Positions 32,845 through 41,505 are shown, numbered from the stretch's first letter. The stretch is 64,000 nt of DNA from Amycolatopsis lurida (GCF_900105055.1 NZ_FNTA01000004.1:5797501-5861500), one strand, 5' to 3'. A program made the numbers and translations. The notes: a model not told the origin generated them from the sequence alone.

Positions 32845-33294
32845 ATTCTCATGCGTGAAGATCTAGCGTTCAGACAGTTGGTCACCAAGTCTGGGTTACC
32901 GCCGGTACGGTTCCACGACCTCCGGCACGGCGCGGCAACGCTGTCGCTGGCCGCGGGAAATGACCTCAAGAAGGTCCAGGCACTGCTGGGTCACGCGAGC
33001 ATCATCCTGACGGCCGACACGTACACCAGCGTGCTTTCGTCTCTCGCGCGTGCGAGCGCCGAAGCGACCGCGAGCCTGGTTCGTCGCGCCGGCTACGAAC
33101 GGGGCCAGAAGATTTGCAGGTCACGGGCCGCTCGCGGTCTACACCATCGAAGTCAGGGCAGCGGCCGAGGTCCGCACCTATTCATCGCGGAGGAGCACTC
33201 GAACGGGCTCACGGTGGCCCCACCCGGGCTCACACATCAACAAAGCCCACCGACGACATCCCTGAATTTACGGGAAGTCGTCGGTGGGCTTTGA
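32845..33294 (+). pseudogene. Tyrosine integrase, C-terminal remnant (right copy)
   Basis: Residues from about 32850 match the catalytic part of actinobacterial tyrosine recombinases: FHDLRHGAATLSLAAG with Arg and His of the RHRY set, then LLGHASIILTADTYTSV with the second His and the nucleophile Tyr. The whole N-terminal arm-binding and first catalytic segment, including the first Arg, is missing, so it cannot be active. It points toward the tRNA-Lys attachment site, the normal position for such an integrase. Confidence 0.8.
33242..33292. terminator. Hairpin terminator downstream of tRNA-Lys
   Basis: Arms 33242-33257 and 33277-33292 (AAAGCCCACCGACGAC and complement) with a 19-base loop. Reading on the minus strand it lies about 12 bases after the tRNA 3' end and would stop tRNA transcription. 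It belongs to the inserted element. Confidence 0.7.
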
Positions 33295-33302
33295 CTTCTT
33301 GC

Positions 33303-33346
33303 TGTGCGCCATCAGGGACTCGAACCCCGAACCCGCTGGTTAAGAG
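33303..33346. repeat. Right attachment site within tRNA-Lys
   Basis: 44-base exact direct repeat of 26641-26684, extending from 2 bases past the tRNA 3' end to the anticodon loop. Confidence 0.9.
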
Positions 33347-33377
33347 CCAGCTGCTCTGCCAATTGAGCTAATGGCGC
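33305..33377 (-). tRNA. tRNA-Lys (anticodon CTT)
   Basis: The minus strand folds into a full cloverleaf: acceptor GCGCCAT/ATGGCGC, D stem GCTC/GAGC, anticodon stem GCTGG/CCAGC around loop CTCTTAA (anticodon CTT), T arm CGGGG-TTCGAGT-CCCTG and discriminator A. CCA is not encoded. Its 3' part is the integration target of the island. Confidence 0.97.
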
Positions 33378-33572
33378 CTGCTTGTTCCGCCGCTTTGGTG
33401 TTCCCCTCGGCGACGTGGAAAACATTAACACAGGGTTGCTGGGGCCCGTTTCAGGGGGGTCCCCTAACGCCGGACCGGGACGTATTCGGCCATCCGGCCG
33501 CGAGCGTTGCGGCCGGTCAGGCAGACTATAGCCAGACGTTGGGGTTGGTACCACGCGAAACGGGCGGTGTGC

Positions 33573-34793
33573 ATGAGGGTCTGGGGAGCGACGGGGCGGT
33601 CGCGGGTGGCTGTGGTGGCATTGGTGGCCGGGTTCACACTGGCCGCGTGCAGCAGTACACCGTCGGGTGAATCGCCGTCGCCGGGTGGTGCTCCTGGGGG
33701 TTCGCAGCAGAGTGCGGCGCCCGCGCCGGAGCCGAAGCCGGCCGTGATGACGCTGACCCCGGCGCAGGGGGCGGCGAACGTGGCGCCCGGCGAGCCGGTC
33801 ACGGTGGCCGTGGTCGACGGCAAGGTGGGCGAGGTCAAGCTGACCGGTGCCGACGGCAAGGTCGTCGCGGGCAAGCCGAAGGAAGACGGTACGGGCTGGG
33901 AGTCGGCGGAGCCGCTCGGCTACGGCAAGACCTACACCGTCACCGCGGCCGCGACCGGCACCGACGGTAAGCCGGTCACCTCGACCTCGACGTTCTCCAC
34001 GGCCAAGCCCGGCCGTCAGATCGGCGTCTCGATCAACCTGGTCGAAGGGGAGACGGTCGGCGTCGGCCTGCCGTTGATCTTCACCTTCACCGGCAACGTG
34101 CCGGACAAGGCGGCGACCGAGAAGATGCTGAAGATCGTCACCGAGCCGCAGGCCGAGGGCGCGTTCCACTGGTTCGGCGAGAAGACCGTGATGTGGCGGC
34201 CCAAGGAGTACTTCAAGCCGGGTACGAAGATCTCGGTCAACGCGGCGATCTACGGCAAGAACCTCGGCAACAACACCTTCGGCCGCGAGGACAAGCCCGC
34301 CAAGGTCCTCGTCGGCGACAAGCTGGTCGCGACCGCGGACGGCGGCACGCACCAGATGAAGGTCGTGGTGAACGACCAAGAGGTGAAGCAGATGCCGATC
34401 TCGATGGGCAAGCCGTCGAGCAGCACCCCGGCCGGGACCTACACGGTGATGAGCGAGCACACCGGGTACACGATGGACTCCAGCACGTACGGCGTCCCGA
34501 CGGACAGCAAGGCCGGCTACCGGACGTTCGTGAAGTACGCGGTGCGCATGTCGAACAGCGGCATCTTCTACCACTCGGCGCCGTGGTCGGTCGGTTCGCA
34601 GGGCAAGCGGAACGTGAGCCACGGCTGCATCAACCTGTCGACCGAGAACGCGAAGTGGCTGATGGACACTTCGAAGAAGGGCGACATCATCACGGTGACC
34701 AACTCGGGCCCGCAGGTGCTGGAGCCCACCGACGGCTGGTCGGTGTGGCAGATGTCGTGGGACGACTGGAAGACCGGCGGCGACCGGAACTGA
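33573..34793 (+). CDS. L,D-transpeptidase lipoprotein
   Basis: The 406-residue protein has a lipoprotein signal ending in LAAC (residue about 24), a Ser/Pro/Gly-rich linker, two Ig-like domains (about 55-150 and 150-260) and a YkuD catalytic domain (about 260-390) with the active-site motif SHGCINLS. It makes 3-3 cross-links in peptidoglycan outside the membrane, as in mycobacterial Ldt enzymes. ATG 33573 was chosen since the signal peptide follows directly; upstream codons do not fit. It is followed by a long palindrome shared with the convergent lipoprotein gene. Confidence 0.9.
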   Translation: MRVWGATGRSRVAVVALVAGFTLAACSSTPSGESPSPGGAPGGSQQSAAPAPEPKPAVMTLTPAQGAANVAPGEPVTVAVVDGKVGEVKLTGADGKVVAGKPKEDGTGWESAEPLGYGKTYTVTAAATGTDGKPVTSTSTFSTAKPGRQIGVSINLVEGETVGVGLPLIFTFTGNVPDKAATEKMLKIVTEPQAEGAFHWFGEKTVMWRPKEYFKPGTKISVNAAIYGKNLGNNTFGREDKPAKVLVGDKLVATADGGTHQMKVVVNDQEVKQMPISMGKPSSSTPAGTYTVMSEHTGYTMDSSTYGVPTDSKAGYRTFVKYAVRMSNSGIFYHSAPWSVGSQGKRNVSHGCINLSTENAKWLMDTSKKGDIITVTNSGPQVLEPTDGWSVWQMSWDDWKTGGDRN

Positions 34794-34800
34794 CTTGTTG

Positions 34801-34851
34801 CCATGAGGGGTCCCCTTTGGACGGATTTCGTCCAAAGGGGACCCCTCATGG
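34801..34851. terminator. Long perfect palindrome, bidirectional terminator
   Basis: Two perfect 23-base arms (34801-34823 and 34829-34851) around a 5-base loop, between convergent genes. The stop codon of the minus-strand lipoprotein gene (34846-34848) lies inside the right arm. Confidence 0.8.
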
Positions 34852-35241
34852 CGTTTCGGGCGGCAGGGTGCCGTAGTGGTACTCCCACTGCACTTCACCG
34901 CTGGTCTTGTAGCGGCACTTCTGCATTCTGGTGTCCCAGATCTTTTCCGGATCACGGCGGCACTTCTGGTGCTCAAGTTCGGCGAGGTACTTCTGAGACT
35001 GGGCCTTGGTGCAGTTCGGGTAGCCGGGCTCGCAGCGCCACGGTGACTTCTTGACCGAAGACTTGGACGGGCTCACCGTCACGGTCACCGGCGGCGGCAC
35101 CGTAGTGGACGGCGTCGCGGTCACGGTCGTGACCGGTGTCGACGTCATCGCCGGCACCGGTATCGGGTTCGGCGGGTGGGCCGTGCAGGCGGAGACCAGC
35201 GCGAAGAGTCCCGAGATCACCAAGATCGGCCAGCGTCTCAT
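34846..35241 (-). CDS. Small lipoprotein of unknown function
   Basis: The 131-residue protein has a lipoprotein signal (ILVISGLFALVSAC, Cys about residue 19), a Thr/Val/Pro-rich linker (about 25-58) and a short domain with four cysteines (CEPGYPNC, HQKCRRD, MQKCRYK) that may form two disulfides. No family was recognised. ATG 35241 begins directly before the signal. An upstream in-frame ATG at 35286 would spoil it. Confidence 0.72.
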   Translation of the reverse strand: MRRWPILVISGLFALVSACTAHPPNPIPVPAMTSTPVTTVTATPSTTVPPPVTVTVSPSKSSVKKSPWRCEPGYPNCTKAQSQKYLAELEHQKCRRDPEKIWDTRMQKCRYKTSGEVQWEYHYGTLPPETP

Positions 35242-35357
35242 GGCATCCTCCGCGCGAGTTACTTCCTGAACTCGCGCGAGGGCCACGCCGCGTTACCGGA
35301 CCCGGAAAAAGCGAAACCCCAGTCTGCCGGAAGAACCGGCCGAACTGGGGCTGATGG

Positions 35358-35431
35358 GGTGAGCGACGGGTTTCGAACCCGCGACCTCCTGGACCACAAC
35401 CAGGTGCTCTACCAGCTGAGCTACGCCCACC
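35358..35431 (-). tRNA. tRNA-His (anticodon GTG)
   Basis: The minus strand folds as acceptor GTGGGCG/CGCTCAC, D arm GCTC/GAGC, anticodon stem CCTGG/CCAGG around TTGTGGT (anticodon GTG), and T arm GCGGG-TTCGAAA-CCCGT. An extra G at the 5' end faces discriminator C, the hallmark of tRNA-His. Confidence 0.97.
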
Positions 35432-35507
35432 ATCGCCGGGTTCGGGGAGCTCCCCATCACCTCGGCCGCACTATATTAGCGTGCCCGTTTCGGGGGCTCG
35501 CAACGGG

Positions 35508-36116
35508 TTACCGTTGGTGGCGTTCCTGCACTTCAGCGGCCGCGGCCTTGGCCTGTTCGGTGGTCGGGCCGGGCTGCGGGACGAAGGCGGCGCGACGGTA
35601 GTAGTCGAGCTCTCCGATGGATTCCTTGATGTCGGCGAGCGCGCGGTGCGCGAGGCCCTTCTCGGGCTTGGCGTAGTAGATCCGCGGGTACCAGCGCCGG
35701 ACGAGCTCCTTCACCGACGAGACGTCGACCATGCGGTAGTGCAGGTGCGCGTCGAGAAGGGGCATGTCGCGGGTGATGAAGCCGCGGTCGGTGGCGATGG
35801 AGTTGCCGGCGAGCGGGGCGACGTTGGCCTCGGGCACGTGCGCGCGGATGTAGTCGAGCACGCGCTGCTCGGCTTCTGCCATGGTCACGGTGGAGCGCCG
35901 GACCTCTTCGGTGAGGCCGGAGTGGGCGTGCATTTCGCGGACGACCTCCGGCATGCCGTCGAGGGCTTCGTCGTCGGCGTGGATGACGATGTCGACGCCT
36001 TCGCCGAGGACGTTGAGCTCGGCGTCGGTCACCAGCGCGGCAATTTCGATCAACGCGTCCTTGCCGAGGTCGAGCCCCGTCATCTCGCAGTCGATCCAGA
36101 CTAGGCGGTCGTTCAC
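35508..36116 (-). CDS. orn: Oligoribonuclease
   Basis: The 202-residue DEDDh exonuclease starts with WIDCEMTGLD (first Asp and Glu), has MVDVSSVKELVRRWYP and ends its core with HRALADIKESIGEL (His and last Asp). Size and motifs match Orn closely. It degrades 2-5-nt RNA fragments, including pGpG from cyclic di-GMP breakdown, in the cytoplasm. It is located just downstream of the promoter shared with a divergent ATPase and upstream of tRNA-His on the same strand. Confidence 0.95.
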   Translation of the reverse strand: MNDRLVWIDCEMTGLDLGKDALIEIAALVTDAELNVLGEGVDIVIHADDEALDGMPEVVREMHAHSGLTEEVRRSTVTMAEAEQRVLDYIRAHVPEANVAPLAGNSIATDRGFITRDMPLLDAHLHYRMVDVSSVKELVRRWYPRIYYAKPEKGLAHRALADIKESIGELDYYRRAAFVPQPGPTTEQAKAAAAEVQERHQR

Positions 36117-36228
36117 CCCGAAACCCTAACCCGACCCGGGGATTGGTGACGCGCGACGTGCGGGTTCGGCGCGTTGCTGGCAGCGTGTGCATCCTCAGGT
36201 GAGTCATGTCACAGATCGGGGAGCGACA

Positions 36229-37755
36229 GTGGCCGAACAGGGTCCAGCCCAGGAGATCGCGCAGGGGTACGTGAGCGAAGGCGCGGCGGTCGAGCTCGGC
36301 GCCGTCGTGCTCGATGGCAAGACCGACGCCGGCGCGGCGGTCCGCTTGCCGCTGGCGACGCTGAACCGGCATGGGCTGGTCGCGGGCGCGACCGGTACCG
36401 GCAAGACGAAGACCCTGCAGCTGATCGCCGAGCAACTGTCGGCCGCGGGGGTGCCCGTGGTGCTGGCGGACGTGAAGGGCGACCTGTCCGGGCTCGCCGC
36501 GCAGGGCGAGAGCAACGACAAGATCGCCAAACGCGCGGAGGAGCTGGGTGACGCCTGGGAGCCCGCCGCGTTCCCCGTGCAGTTCCTGTCGCTGGGCACG
36601 GGCGGCAAGGGGGCGCCGATCCGGGCGACGATCACCAGTTTCGGCCCGATCCTGCTGTCGAAGGTGCTGGGGCTCAACGAAACCCAGGAGTCGACGCTCG
36701 GCCTGATCTTCCACTGGGCCGATCAGCGTGGGTTGGCGTTGCTGGACACGAAGGACCTCCGCTCGGTCATCACGCACCTCACGAGTGACGAGGGCAAGGA
36801 GGACCTCAAGGGCATCGGCGGCGTCTCGGCCGCGACGGCCGGGGTGATCCTTCGCGCGCTGTCCAATCTGGAGGCTCAGGGCGGCGAGGACTTCTTCGGC
36901 GAGCCCGAGCTGGACGTCCACGATCTGATGCGCGAGGCCGACGGCAAGGCGATGGTGACCCTGCTGGAGCTGGACAACCTCCAGTCGAAGCCCGCGCTGT
37001 TCTCGACCTTCCTCATGTGGCTCCTGGCCGAGCTGTTCGAGGAGTTGCCCGAAGAGGGCGACCTCGACAAGCCGAAGCTGGTGTTCTTCTTCGACGAGGC
37101 GCACCTGCTGTTCAACGACGCCTCGAAGGCGTTCCTGGAACGCATCGAGCAGACCGTCAAGCTGATCCGCTCCAAGGGCGTCGGCGTGTTCTTCTGCACG
37201 CAGCTCCCGACGGACATCCCGAACAACGTCCTGAGCCAGCTGGGAGCCCGGGTGCAGCACGCGTTGCGCGCGTTCACGCCCGAGGACCAGGCGGCGCTGA
37301 CGAAGACGGTGAAGACGTATCCGAAAACGAAGCACTACGAACTGGACTCGGCGCTGACGTCGCTCGGTATCGGCGAAGCGATCGTCACCGTCCTTTCCGA
37401 GCGGGGCGCGCCGACGCCGGTGGCGTGGACCCGCCTTCGCGCACCGCGTTCGAAGATGGGCTCCATCGGCGCCGAAGCGATCTCCGCGGCGACGGCGTCT
37501 TCGGACCTGCACGCGAAGTACGCCGAGACGATCGACCGTGAGTCCGCCTACGAGAAGCTAGCCGCGAAGGTGGCCGCGCCGCCTGCAGGCGAGGCGCCGC
37601 CACCCGAAGCCCCCGCTCCGAAGCCGGAGAAGCAAGAGCCGGGCATGGTCGAGCAGGCGATGAAGAACCCGGCCGTCAAGTCGTTCCTCCGCTCGGCGGC
37701 GAGCGCGCTGGGACGGGAGATCACCCGCGGTCTCTTCGGGAACCGCAGGCGGTGA
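36229..37755 (+). CDS. HerA-like (DUF853) ATPase
   Basis: The 508-residue protein has Walker A GATGTGKTKTLQLIAEQL near residue 52, Walker B VFFFDEAHLLF near 275, and sensor segment GVGVFFCTQLPTDIPNNVL, matching DUF853 helicase HerA-like proteins such as YjgR. A Pro-rich linker (about 440-465) leads to a short C-terminal domain. Its exact role is not established; related HerA proteins translocate DNA. GTG 36229 follows GGGGAGCGA; an earlier in-frame GTG at 36187 is less likely. Confidence 0.85.
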   Translation: MAEQGPAQEIAQGYVSEGAAVELGAVVLDGKTDAGAAVRLPLATLNRHGLVAGATGTGKTKTLQLIAEQLSAAGVPVVLADVKGDLSGLAAQGESNDKIAKRAEELGDAWEPAAFPVQFLSLGTGGKGAPIRATITSFGPILLSKVLGLNETQESTLGLIFHWADQRGLALLDTKDLRSVITHLTSDEGKEDLKGIGGVSAATAGVILRALSNLEAQGGEDFFGEPELDVHDLMREADGKAMVTLLELDNLQSKPALFSTFLMWLLAELFEELPEEGDLDKPKLVFFFDEAHLLFNDASKAFLERIEQTVKLIRSKGVGVFFCTQLPTDIPNNVLSQLGARVQHALRAFTPEDQAALTKTVKTYPKTKHYELDSALTSLGIGEAIVTVLSERGAPTPVAWTRLRAPRSKMGSIGAEAISAATASSDLHAKYAETIDRESAYEKLAAKVAAPPAGEAPPPEAPAPKPEKQEPGMVEQAMKNPAVKSFLRSAASALGREITRGLFGNRRR

Positions 37756-37801
37756 GAAAACCTGACGCGATCTGTCAGGTATGTCCGGCAAGGTGGACGG
37801 C

Positions 37802-38179
37802 ATGACCAACACCGCGACAGCGTCGTTCACCGTGGACGGCTGGGAACCACAAGCCACCGAGAAGCCCGAAGCCACCGAGTTCTCGCGGGTGCTGCTGACC
37901 AAGACGTTTACCGGTGACGTCGAGGGGACCAGCGCCGTGGAGATGCTGACGGCGGTGAACGAGACGTCGTCGGCGTATGTCGCGTTCGAACGGCTGGCTG
38001 TTTCCGTCGACGGGCGCAAGGGCGGCTTCGTCCTGCATCATTCGGCGGGGGAGAACGGGCATCACCTGATCGTCTTGCCGGGCTCCGGTCACGGTGAACT
38101 GGCAGGCATCACCGGAACGGCGGAGATCGTCAAGGACGACGAGGGCAACCACACCTTCACCCTCACCTACGAGCTCTGA
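37802..38179 (+). CDS. DUF3224 domain protein
   Basis: The 125-residue protein is a single small beta-barrel-like domain with YVAFERLAVSVDGRKGGFVL and LPGSGHGELAGITGTAEI, a pattern typical of DUF3224 proteins. The fold resembles allene oxide cyclase-like barrels, but no activity is known. ATG 37802 follows AAGGTGG. It stands alone with a palindromic terminator four bases after the stop. Confidence 0.8.
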   Translation: MTNTATASFTVDGWEPQATEKPEATEFSRVLLTKTFTGDVEGTSAVEMLTAVNETSSAYVAFERLAVSVDGRKGGFVLHHSAGENGHHLIVLPGSGHGELAGITGTAEIVKDDEGNHTFTLTYEL

Positions 38180-38182
38180 ACG

Positions 38183-38221
38183 CGTGTGAAGGACTCCCTC
38201 CCCGGAGGAGTCCTTCACACG
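38183..38221. terminator. Perfect 15-bp-arm palindrome terminator
   Basis: Arms 38183-38197 and 38207-38221 with a 9-base GC-rich loop, between the convergent DUF3224 and protease genes. Confidence 0.8.
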
Positions 38222-38264
38222 CTCACCGGCTGGGCCGCCCCCTGACGCGGTCCAGACAGCCGGG

Positions 38265-39203
38265 TCAGCCGACGATCTGCTCGACGATCTTCTTCGCGTC
38301 GTTGATGGGGATCGCGAAACCGATGCCGATGCTGCCGGTCGAGGCCGGGTTGTACAGCGCCGAGTTGATGCCGATGACGTTCCCCTGCGCGTCCACCAGC
38401 GCCCCGCCCGAGTTGCCCTGGTTGATCGGGGCGTCGGTCTGGATCGCGGTGTAGCTCGGGCCGGCTTTGTTCGTGGTCCTGCTGTAAGGCGAGCGGCGCT
38501 CCTGGCCGCTGCCGAGCTCGTCGAGCTTGCGGTTCAACGCGCTCACGATCCCGGTGGTCACGGTGTTCTGCAGTCCGCCGGGTGAGCCGATCGCGACGAC
38601 CTGCTGGCCGACGGCGAGCTTGCTCGAGTCGCCGAGCGAAGCCGGCGTCAGGCCGCTCGCATCCTTCGCCTGGAGCACGGCGATGTCGGCCTTCGTGTCG
38701 GCGCCGACCACACTGGCCTTGTACTGCTTGCCGTCCGACAGGGTGACGGTCACGTCGCCCTCGGCGTCGGCGACCACGTGGGCGTTGGTGAGGATGCGCC
38801 CGTCCGCCGTCAGGATGACGCCGGAGCCGACCGCCTCACCCTGGGCGGTGGCCACGTTCACCTGGACGACACTCGGCGTCACCTTCGCGGCGACCCCGCT
38901 GACGTCACCCGAAGTGGTGTTCCCGACCGGTAGCCCGTTGGCGACCGCGGACGAACCCGTGCCCGACGCCGACGATGTGGAGCCGAGCCCCGCGATCGCC
39001 GCTCCGCCGACCCCGCCGACGAGTGCGGCGGCGAGCGCCGTCGCACTGACGAGGACGGCGACCCGGCCGCCCTTCTTGCGCGGCGGCGGGGTGACGAGCG
39101 GATTCGGCGCGGCCTGCCAAGGGGTGTAGCCGGGGTACTGCTGGTGCGGCGGCTGGTGCCCACCGGTGGAGGCGGGGCCGGGCCGACTCTCGTTCTCGGT
39201 CAT
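38265..39203 (-). CDS. Membrane-anchored HtrA/DegP-type serine protease without PDZ domain
   Basis: The 312-residue protein has a cytoplasmic Pro/Gln-rich N-terminus (1-42), one membrane segment (VAVLVSATALAAALVGGVGG, about 48-67) and an S1C protease domain outside with His in LTNAHVVAD, Asp in TKADIAVLQ and Ser in QGNSGGALVD. It ends right after the protease domain at KKIVEQIVG, where HtrA enzymes normally continue into a PDZ domain. It probably degrades or processes misfolded envelope proteins. ATG 39203 is the only fitting start. Confidence 0.88.
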   Translation of the reverse strand: MTENESRPGPASTGGHQPPHQQYPGYTPWQAAPNPLVTPPPRKKGGRVAVLVSATALAAALVGGVGGAAIAGLGSTSSASGTGSSAVANGLPVGNTTSGDVSGVAAKVTPSVVQVNVATAQGEAVGSGVILTADGRILTNAHVVADAEGDVTVTLSDGKQYKASVVGADTKADIAVLQAKDASGLTPASLGDSSKLAVGQQVVAIGSPGGLQNTVTTGIVSALNRKLDELGSGQERRSPYSRTTNKAGPSYTAIQTDAPINQGNSGGALVDAQGNVIGINSALYNPASTGSIGIGFAIPINDAKKIVEQIVG

Positions 39204-39268
39204 GGAACAAGATTCGCGCCCGTAGTTGTGAGCCGCCTGTGGAGAACCCCAGGGCTTTCCTGAGAATC

Positions 39269-40597
39269 TCAGTCGAAGAACGCCGGGACGTCCAAGGCCC
39301 CGCCCGACGCCTCGAACTCCTCGTGCACCGCGGCGCGGAGTTTCGCGTCGGCCAGGTAATCGACGGCGGTCAGCGCCAGCCCCAGCGCGCCGTCGACGAC
39401 CGCGCGATCGCCGTCCGGCGAACCGGCCGCGGCCGCGAACTCCTTGGTGTGCAAGGCGGTCGTCGGTCCGGCGATGGCGATCATCGGGTGGATCGCGGGC
39501 ATCCGGTAGGACAGGTTGCCGAGGTCGGTCGAACCGGTGAGGAATTCGGGCACGATCCCCGGCGGCAGCGGTTTGCGGCCGGCGTCGACCTGGTGCACCG
39601 ACCAGCGCCCGGCGAGGGTGGTGTTGAACCGGATCGGCAGATACGCGGGCTGCGCGTCCCATTTCAGCTCGACTCCGCAGCCGGTCATCTCCGCCGCGCC
39701 GCGCGCGATCGCCGAAACCCGCTCGGCGAGGTCGCGCAGTGTGTCCGGTTGCGCGGACCGGAGGTAGAACAGCAGCGCCGCGCGTTCGGGGACGACGTTC
39801 GGCCGCGCGCCGCCGTCGGTGAAGACGCCGTGGACGCGGTCGCTGGAGGGCAGATGCTGGCGAAGTGCCGCGACTCCCTGATACGCGGCGACGGCGGCGT
39901 CGAGCGCGTTGCGGCCCATGAACGGCTGAGCCGAGGCGTGCGCGCCGACACCGTGGAACACCATTTCCAGTTGCCGCCTGCCGAGGAACGGGTGCATGGC
40001 GATGTCGTGGCTGAACGGATGCAGCATGACCACGGCGTCGACGTCGTCGAAAACGCCGGCGCGGGCCATGGTCTCCTTGCCGCCACCGCCTTCCTCCGCC
40101 GGTGTGCCGATCAGCGAGACCCGGCCGCCCAGCCGTCCGGCGACCGCCGCCGCGCCGAGGAAGCCGCCCGCGCCCGCGGTGCAGATGACGTTGTGCCCGC
40201 AGCCGTGGCCGAGCCCGGGAAGCGCGTCATATTCGGAAAGGACCGCGATATGCGGGCCGCTGCCGGGGGTGGTCGCGACCAAGGCGGTGTCGAGTCCGCC
40301 CGCGCCGATCGTCACCTCGTGTCCGTGCCGCTCGAGCAGGTCGCCGAGCGCGCGGACCGAGCGGTGCTCGGCGAAACCCTCTTCGGGATGAGAGTGCAGG
40401 TCTTGGCTCAGCCCCACCAGTTCCGCCTCCAGCTCGCGGATCTCGGCGCTGACGGCGTTTCGCGTGGCGGCGTCCGCGCCGTCATGGGGCGAACCGAGGG
40501 GTTCGGCCGCGGCGACGGCGTCCGCGGTCGCGTCGACCAGCGAGCGGAGGTAGCCGTCGTCGGGAGGGATCGGCGAAGCGTGCTCAGAGCGGATCAT
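39269..40597 (-). CDS. M20-family amidohydrolase
   Basis: The 442-residue protein has M20 metal-site motifs: LHSHPEEGF, LSEYDALPGLGHGCGHN, GTPAEEGGGGK and a late His in TTALHTKEF. The dimerisation (lid) domain lies in the middle. These are features of AbgB-like or IAA-amino-acid-hydrolase-like enzymes that split an amide bond of an N-acylated amino acid. The substrate is not known. ATG 40597 overlaps the stop of the methyltransferase gene by 4 bp, so they are one operon. Confidence 0.85.
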   Translation of the reverse strand: MIRSEHASPIPPDDGYLRSLVDATADAVAAAEPLGSPHDGADAATRNAVSAEIRELEAELVGLSQDLHSHPEEGFAEHRSVRALGDLLERHGHEVTIGAGGLDTALVATTPGSGPHIAVLSEYDALPGLGHGCGHNVICTAGAGGFLGAAAVAGRLGGRVSLIGTPAEEGGGGKETMARAGVFDDVDAVVMLHPFSHDIAMHPFLGRRQLEMVFHGVGAHASAQPFMGRNALDAAVAAYQGVAALRQHLPSSDRVHGVFTDGGARPNVVPERAALLFYLRSAQPDTLRDLAERVSAIARGAAEMTGCGVELKWDAQPAYLPIRFNTTLAGRWSVHQVDAGRKPLPPGIVPEFLTGSTDLGNLSYRMPAIHPMIAIAGPTTALHTKEFAAAAGSPDGDRAVVDGALGLALTAVDYLADAKLRAAVHEEFEASGGALDVPAFFD

Positions 40598-41364
40598 TTC
40601 CGGATGTTAACTCCTAGCTCGCCCGTGACGATCTGCGTGACGCCGGCGTACCGCTCGCCGACGTGGTCGAAGCCGCGCCGGAACAGCTTCGCCGCGATCT
40701 CGCCGCGGTCGAACATCCACTGTCCGCTCAGCCTGCCGAGGACGGTGTCCGCGAGCCGCATCGGCTGATCGCTGTGCCGGGCACTGGTCAGCAGCACCAG
40801 CGAGCCGCCGGGTTTCAGCACGCGGGCGAACGAATCCAGCGCCGCGTCCGGATCGGCGAACATGTGCAGCGCGGCGAAACAGCAGACGGCGTCCACAGTG
40901 GAATCGTCGAGTGGCAGGTCGACGGCGTCGGCGCGCAGATAGGTCACCGAAGGGGGATTGGGCGCGGCGAGTGCGTTCTCCAGCATGGTGACCGAACCGT
41001 CGAGCCCGATGGACAGGCCGTCCGGCCCGACCGCTTCGCCGAAGGCACGGGTGAACCTGCCGGTGCCGCAGGCGACGTCCAGCGCGACCTGGCCAGGGCG
41101 CAGGCCGAGCGCTTCGATCGCGATGCGGACCTCGTCCGCCATCGTCGGGCCGTTCAGTCCTTTCGCGACCCTGCCCAGCGCCGGGCGCCAGTACCGCTCG
41201 TAGATCATCGGCACGGCCGAGGTGCGCATCAGCCGCTGAGCGAGTCCGGTCGGCGGCCCCGCCTGCGGGATTTCTCCCAGCAGGTCAAGGAAATCCTTCC
41301 CGGTGGCGGTCGGCGTGGTGCCCGGCCGCAGCAGGCTTTCGAGACGTTCGCGATGGTCCGGCAT
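40594..41364 (-). CDS. SAM-dependent class I methyltransferase
   Basis: The 256-residue protein has the SAM motif LDVACGTGRFTRAFG (about 90), an acidic motif II in LRADAVDLPLDDSTVDAV and motif III VLKPGGSLVLLT. It resembles UbiE/Methyltransf_11 enzymes for small molecules. ATG 41364 follows GGGAGC. A longer reading from 41403 is less likely. It is upstream of and coupled to the M20 gene. The acceptor substrate is unknown. Confidence 0.85.
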   Translation of the reverse strand: MPDHRERLESLLRPGTTPTATGKDFLDLLGEIPQAGPPTGLAQRLMRTSAVPMIYERYWRPALGRVAKGLNGPTMADEVRIAIEALGLRPGQVALDVACGTGRFTRAFGEAVGPDGLSIGLDGSVTMLENALAAPNPPSVTYLRADAVDLPLDDSTVDAVCCFAALHMFADPDAALDSFARVLKPGGSLVLLTSARHSDQPMRLADTVLGRLSGQWMFDRGEIAAKLFRRGFDHVGERYAGVTQIVTGELGVNIRK

Positions 41365-41505
41365 GGCTGCTCCCTTCACGGTCCTCACCGCAGAATCTGC
41401 CATGACCGGCCCGTTCGCGACATTCCCGCCGCCGCGACCCGAAACTGTCGGTGGCCGTCTCTAACGTCGGAGGGAGTCGCCGTTCCCCAGCCGAAGGAGC
41501 CCGAA

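Larger units (their letters stand above)
26641..33346. mobile_element. Integrated genomic island in tRNA-Lys
   Basis: The 6.7-kb segment is bounded by exact 44-bp direct repeats, one of which is the 3' end of an intact tRNA-Lys gene. Inside are a decayed tyrosine integrase beside the tRNA, a putative three-gene defence cassette and a frameshifted epimerase. No intact integrase, excisionase or replication gene was seen, so it is probably immobile now. Confidence 0.85.

Noticed and set aside
36230..37512. Long minus-strand frame over the HerA-like gene
   Set aside because: The plus-strand ATPase has clear Walker motifs; the opposite frame is a GC-bias artefact.
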